Part shown: one piece after another, positions 32,105 through 33,963 of the stretch
Layout: each line of letters begins with the position of its first letter
Numbering within the stretch: the stretch's first letter is position 1
Assembly: GCA_947462535.1 (NCBI GenBank)
Contig: CANHPN010000023.1
Span: 1-33,963, forward strand
DNA: 33,963 nucleotides
Source: Akkermansiaceae bacterium
Lineage (GTDB): Bacteria > Verrucomicrobiota > Verrucomicrobiia > Verrucomicrobiales > Akkermansiaceae
Direction of reading: 5' to 3'
Notes under the pieces: model-generated
The model's input: only the letters and a program-made list of their open reading frames with translations
What the model was told of the DNA's origin: nothing
The model's database searches: none
Translations under genes and position numbers: made by a program

Positions 32105-32364
32105 AACGGCAGCCACATCGCTCCGGCCAACCGGCGGAAATTCGCCTTTCCATCGCTTTGCCACATCTTTTCACCTTGACCTGGCAAACACATCCTCGCG
32201 GGGTTTTTGATATTCCAAGGCCTTTTCGCGATGATGCGCATGAGACGACCGTATTTCGTGGCGATCTCGCCATGTCTGGTGTGGGTGATTGCAGCCGGCT
32301 TCAACCTCGTCAGGAACTAACGCACCGCCACACGGACTTCTTAAATATTCCAGAGATGCAAAAT

Positions 32365-32433
32365 ATGAAAGAGGCACTTATTGGCCATACGGGATTTGTT
32401 GGAGGAAACCTGCTCCGGCAGCGCGACTTCTGA
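32365..32433 (+). pseudogene. Truncated NAD-dependent epimerase/dehydratase start
   Basis: MKEALIGHTGFVGGNLLRQ then RDF and TGA. This is the Rossmann glycine-rich start (G-x-T-G-F-V-G) of sugar-nucleotide epimerase/reductase proteins, cut off after 22 codons, where the sequence changes to unrelated DNA (ggcggaccccaaaattcggg). Confidence 0.75.
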
Positions 32434-32748
32434 GGCGGACCCCAAAATTCGGGCCAGGGGTTAAGCTTTGATTGTGGTGGTCGGGTGCGGGTCTTGAACC
32501 CAAACTAAACCACACAAAATGAAAGCAAAACGATTGGGGAATCGATTTGTCACTATACGAATTCATCCGATGATCGTCGTGGGAACAATCCGGTGGATAA
32601 AGCCGCTGGCACCGATTTTCGGAATGATGATTTTTCACACGGACCTGCTGGCCTATGGCGATGCCGTGATTGCCTACAAAACAACACCCACTGGCACTTT
32701 GTTCCCAAAACCCCGTCCTTTTTCAATCGAACCCTTTTGAAAGCATAA

Positions 32749-32814
32749 GGCTTCGTCCTCGGTCACACGGGAGTCAAGCGATTACTCAAGCGTATCCTGC
32801 GGGTGAAGGCATAA
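32749..32814 (+). pseudogene. Possible second Rossmann-start remnant
   Basis: The frame reads GFVLGHTGVKRLLKRILRV, preceded by KA and a TAA. V-L-G-H-T-G resembles a degraded G-x-T-G-x-x-G epimerase start. A short match only. Confidence 0.25.
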
Positions 32815-32857
32815 GCTCGAATTTTTCAACACGATCACATCCCATTACGCGCATGCC

Positions 32858-33730
32858 ATGAGCAATGCCCCAGATCAATTATCCAAGCTTACCGCGCCCG
32901 AAGGTTGGGGTCGTCTTGGCCTCGGCACGGGAACCCTCGCGTCCCTCGGTCGCGCTTCCACGGTCGCCGACACCCGCGCCCTGTTGGATTCGATGCTGGA
33001 TCTCGACATCTCCCTGATTGACACCGCGGACAGCTATGCTTCGGGAGCTTGTGAAATCCTGCTGGCGAAAGCGATGCGCGGCCGGCGCAACCGCTTTAAC
33101 CTCATTACCAAAGCCGGATACCGTCATGGCAACCTGCCCGGACTCTTACGCCCGTTGAATCAGTTCGTCAAAAAGGGGCTGCAGAAACTCGGACGCCGCC
33201 GATGCTTTGACCCGGCCTACCTGTTGCGTTGCCTGGAAAACAGCCTTCGCCGCCTGAACACCGACCACGTGGAAGGTTTCCTTTTGCACGATCCGCCGGC
33301 CGGTGCCGCGGGTAGCGATGAAACGGCGGAGTTACTCCGCAGAGTCAGGCGCGAGGGAAAAGCCCTTGCGGTGGGGGTCTCGTCAGGAGAACCGGAAGTG
33401 CTGCGCGTCGCGTTGCAGAACGGAATCTGCGATCTGATCGAGTGCCCGGCGAACCTCGGCGTGCCTGACGAATTGATTGGTGTCTGGCAGACCTGCGCGG
33501 ATCACGGAATCCACGTGATCGGCAATCATGTATTCGATCCCCGGTCCGTGGCCATGGAGAGCGTGAGCCACCAGCTTCTGATGAGAGCCAGCGCCTCCCT
33601 GCTTCCAGCCGGCTCCACCATTCTCTGCGGCACCCGCAATCCCTCGCACCTGCGCTCTTCCCGTGACTGGGCGTTGGATCCCCTTCCGATCGAGGAAACC
33701 CGACGCCTCAGACGCCTCCGCCTCGGCTGA
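32858..33730 (+). CDS. Aldo/keto reductase
   Basis: 290 aa, about the usual size. The AKR tetrad is visible: Asp55 and Tyr60 in LIDTADSYASG, Lys85 in LITKAGYRHG and His144 in FLLHDPPAG. The N-terminal strand GRLGLGTGTLAS is the usual G-x-G-T-x-x start, and VGVSSGEPEVLR and CPANLGVPDELI follow, as in AKRs. A (beta/alpha)8 barrel NADPH-dependent oxidoreductase. In polysaccharide loci such AKRs may take part in sugar modification, which is an inference. The ATG at 32858 is preceded by attacgcgcatgcc without a ribosome-binding site. Confidence 0.93.
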   Translation: MSNAPDQLSKLTAPEGWGRLGLGTGTLASLGRASTVADTRALLDSMLDLDISLIDTADSYASGACEILLAKAMRGRRNRFNLITKAGYRHGNLPGLLRPLNQFVKKGLQKLGRRRCFDPAYLLRCLENSLRRLNTDHVEGFLLHDPPAGAAGSDETAELLRRVRREGKALAVGVSSGEPEVLRVALQNGICDLIECPANLGVPDELIGVWQTCADHGIHVIGNHVFDPRSVAMESVSHQLLMRASASLLPAGSTILCGTRNPSHLRSSRDWALDPLPIEETRRLRRLRLG

Positions 33731-33769
33731 TCCGCGCACCGGCCACCCCATTTTACACCATTTGCCATC

Positions 33770-33871
33770 ATGATCGAAGACGCGCGCAAGATCCAGCCGG
33801 AAACCGTATTGGAGCAGGGCTACCTCATTTTGGTACAATCCGCACTTGTACGAAACGACCGTTTGATTTAA
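33770..33871 (+). CDS. Short open frame, unrecognised, possibly a truncated gene
   Basis: 33 codons from the ATG at 33770 (MIEDARKIQPETVLEQGYLI, then LVQSALVRNDRLI), stop TAA at 33869-33871. The start sits 39 bases after the aldo/keto reductase stop, a plausible operon spacing. The coding look is good but the length is too short for a whole enzyme. It may be the N-terminal remnant of a gene broken at about 33870. I do not recognise the family. Confidence 0.35.
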   Translation: MIEDARKIQPETVLEQGYLILVQSALVRNDRLI

Positions 33872-33880
33872 GCGGGCCGG

Positions 33881-33963
33881 ATGGCTTGCAAGAAGACCCG
33901 TAATGAAGAGTATGCCGGAGGGTTTCCTCCCGGCATGGAAGCATTTGAAAAGCTCACCGATCC
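33881..33963 (+). CDS. 5' end of an unrecognised gene, cut by the window end
   Basis: Opens at ATG 33881 with MACKKTRNEEYAGGFPPGME and then AFEKLTD, and has no stop before the window edge (27 codons visible). It lies ten bases after the short frame above. Too little is present to assign a product. Confidence 0.4.
   Translation, partial: MACKKTRNEEYAGGFPPGMEAFEKLTD

Larger units (their letters stand above)
32105..32857. other. Degenerate region between the SGNH-like gene and the aldo/keto reductase
   Basis: About 750 bases with no intact gene. Contents: a small hydrophobic 29-codon open frame at 32231-32320 (MMRMRRPYFVAISPCL..., low confidence); the truncated epimerase start at 32365-32433; a sharp change of sequence at about 32434 (ggcggaccccaaaattcggg) that looks like an insertion or recombination border; a 73-codon frame at 32519-32740 that I do not recognise; and a second Rossmann-like remnant at 32749-32814. 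No repeats of the spacer families are present here, unlike the rest of the window. The base composition is lower in GC than the neighbours. Confidence 0.6.

Noticed and set aside
31795-32433. 212-codon open frame overlapping the SGNH-like gene
   Set aside because: Most of it is an alternate frame of the SGNH-like gene; only the last 22 codons from ATG 32365 have meaning, as an epimerase fragment.
32519-32740. 73-codon frame in the degenerate region as a real gene
   Set aside because: No recognisable motif, odd composition and no upstream signal; left as part of the degenerate region.

Overview
The window is about 34 kb of GC-rich bacterial DNA with almost all genes on the + strand. Gene content (sulfate activation next to a large surface-polysaccharide locus studded with toxin-antitoxin modules), the near absence of Shine-Dalgarno sequences and the very repeat-rich spacers suggest a Verrucomicrobiota-like (or related PVC-group) bacterium. 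This placement is an inference; no rRNA or tRNA gene is present to confirm it.

Layout. (1) 1-3018: sulfate activation, with the 3' end of a probable cysC, a strong terminator, then cysD and cysN. A four-helix-bundle (23S rRNA intervening-sequence protein family) gene sits between cysD and cysN and is bracketed by short direct and inverted repeats. (2) 3226-7150: accessory zone with a hicBA pair, a convergent TVP38/DedA-like membrane protein, a nucleotidyltransferase overlapped by a small partner gene, and two long spacers (about 1 kb and 0.85 kb) made almost entirely of dispersed repeats. (3) 7151-20393: first polysaccharide block. It has a GT2 glycosyltransferase, methyltransferases, a GT-C-like membrane protein, an O-antigen ligase/polymerase-like protein, a Wzx-like flippase, GT4 glycosyltransferases, two FkbM-type methyltransferases, and an SGNH hydrolase overlapping an acyltransferase-3 gene. 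(4) 20739-23666: a defence/TA island interrupted by one hexapeptide acetyltransferase: a RelE-like toxin gene with an in-frame stop plus its antitoxin, a DUF4160/DUF2442 pair and a MntA/HepT pair. (5) 23880-33730: second polysaccharide block with GT4-like transferases, a methyltransferase, an unusual GT-A-like protein, an MBOAT O-acyltransferase, a second acyltransferase-3, an SGNH-like cell-envelope protein, a degenerate stretch with a truncated epimerase start, and an aldo/keto reductase.

Taken together, blocks 3 and 5 read as one locus for making, flipping, polymerising and decorating (O-acylation, methylation) a surface glycan. No priming glycosyltransferase, Wza or Wzc is in view, so the locus is incomplete here.

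The most unusual signal is not a protein. The spacers are mosaics of several dispersed repeat families, including a roughly 50-bp REP-like palindromic element that in three cases starts at, or one base after, a gene's stop codon, an 80-bp near-identical spacer unit, and period-7/9/10 word repeats. Some of these repeats have entered coding sequence: the C-termini of three genes and an in-frame segment of the MBOAT gene.
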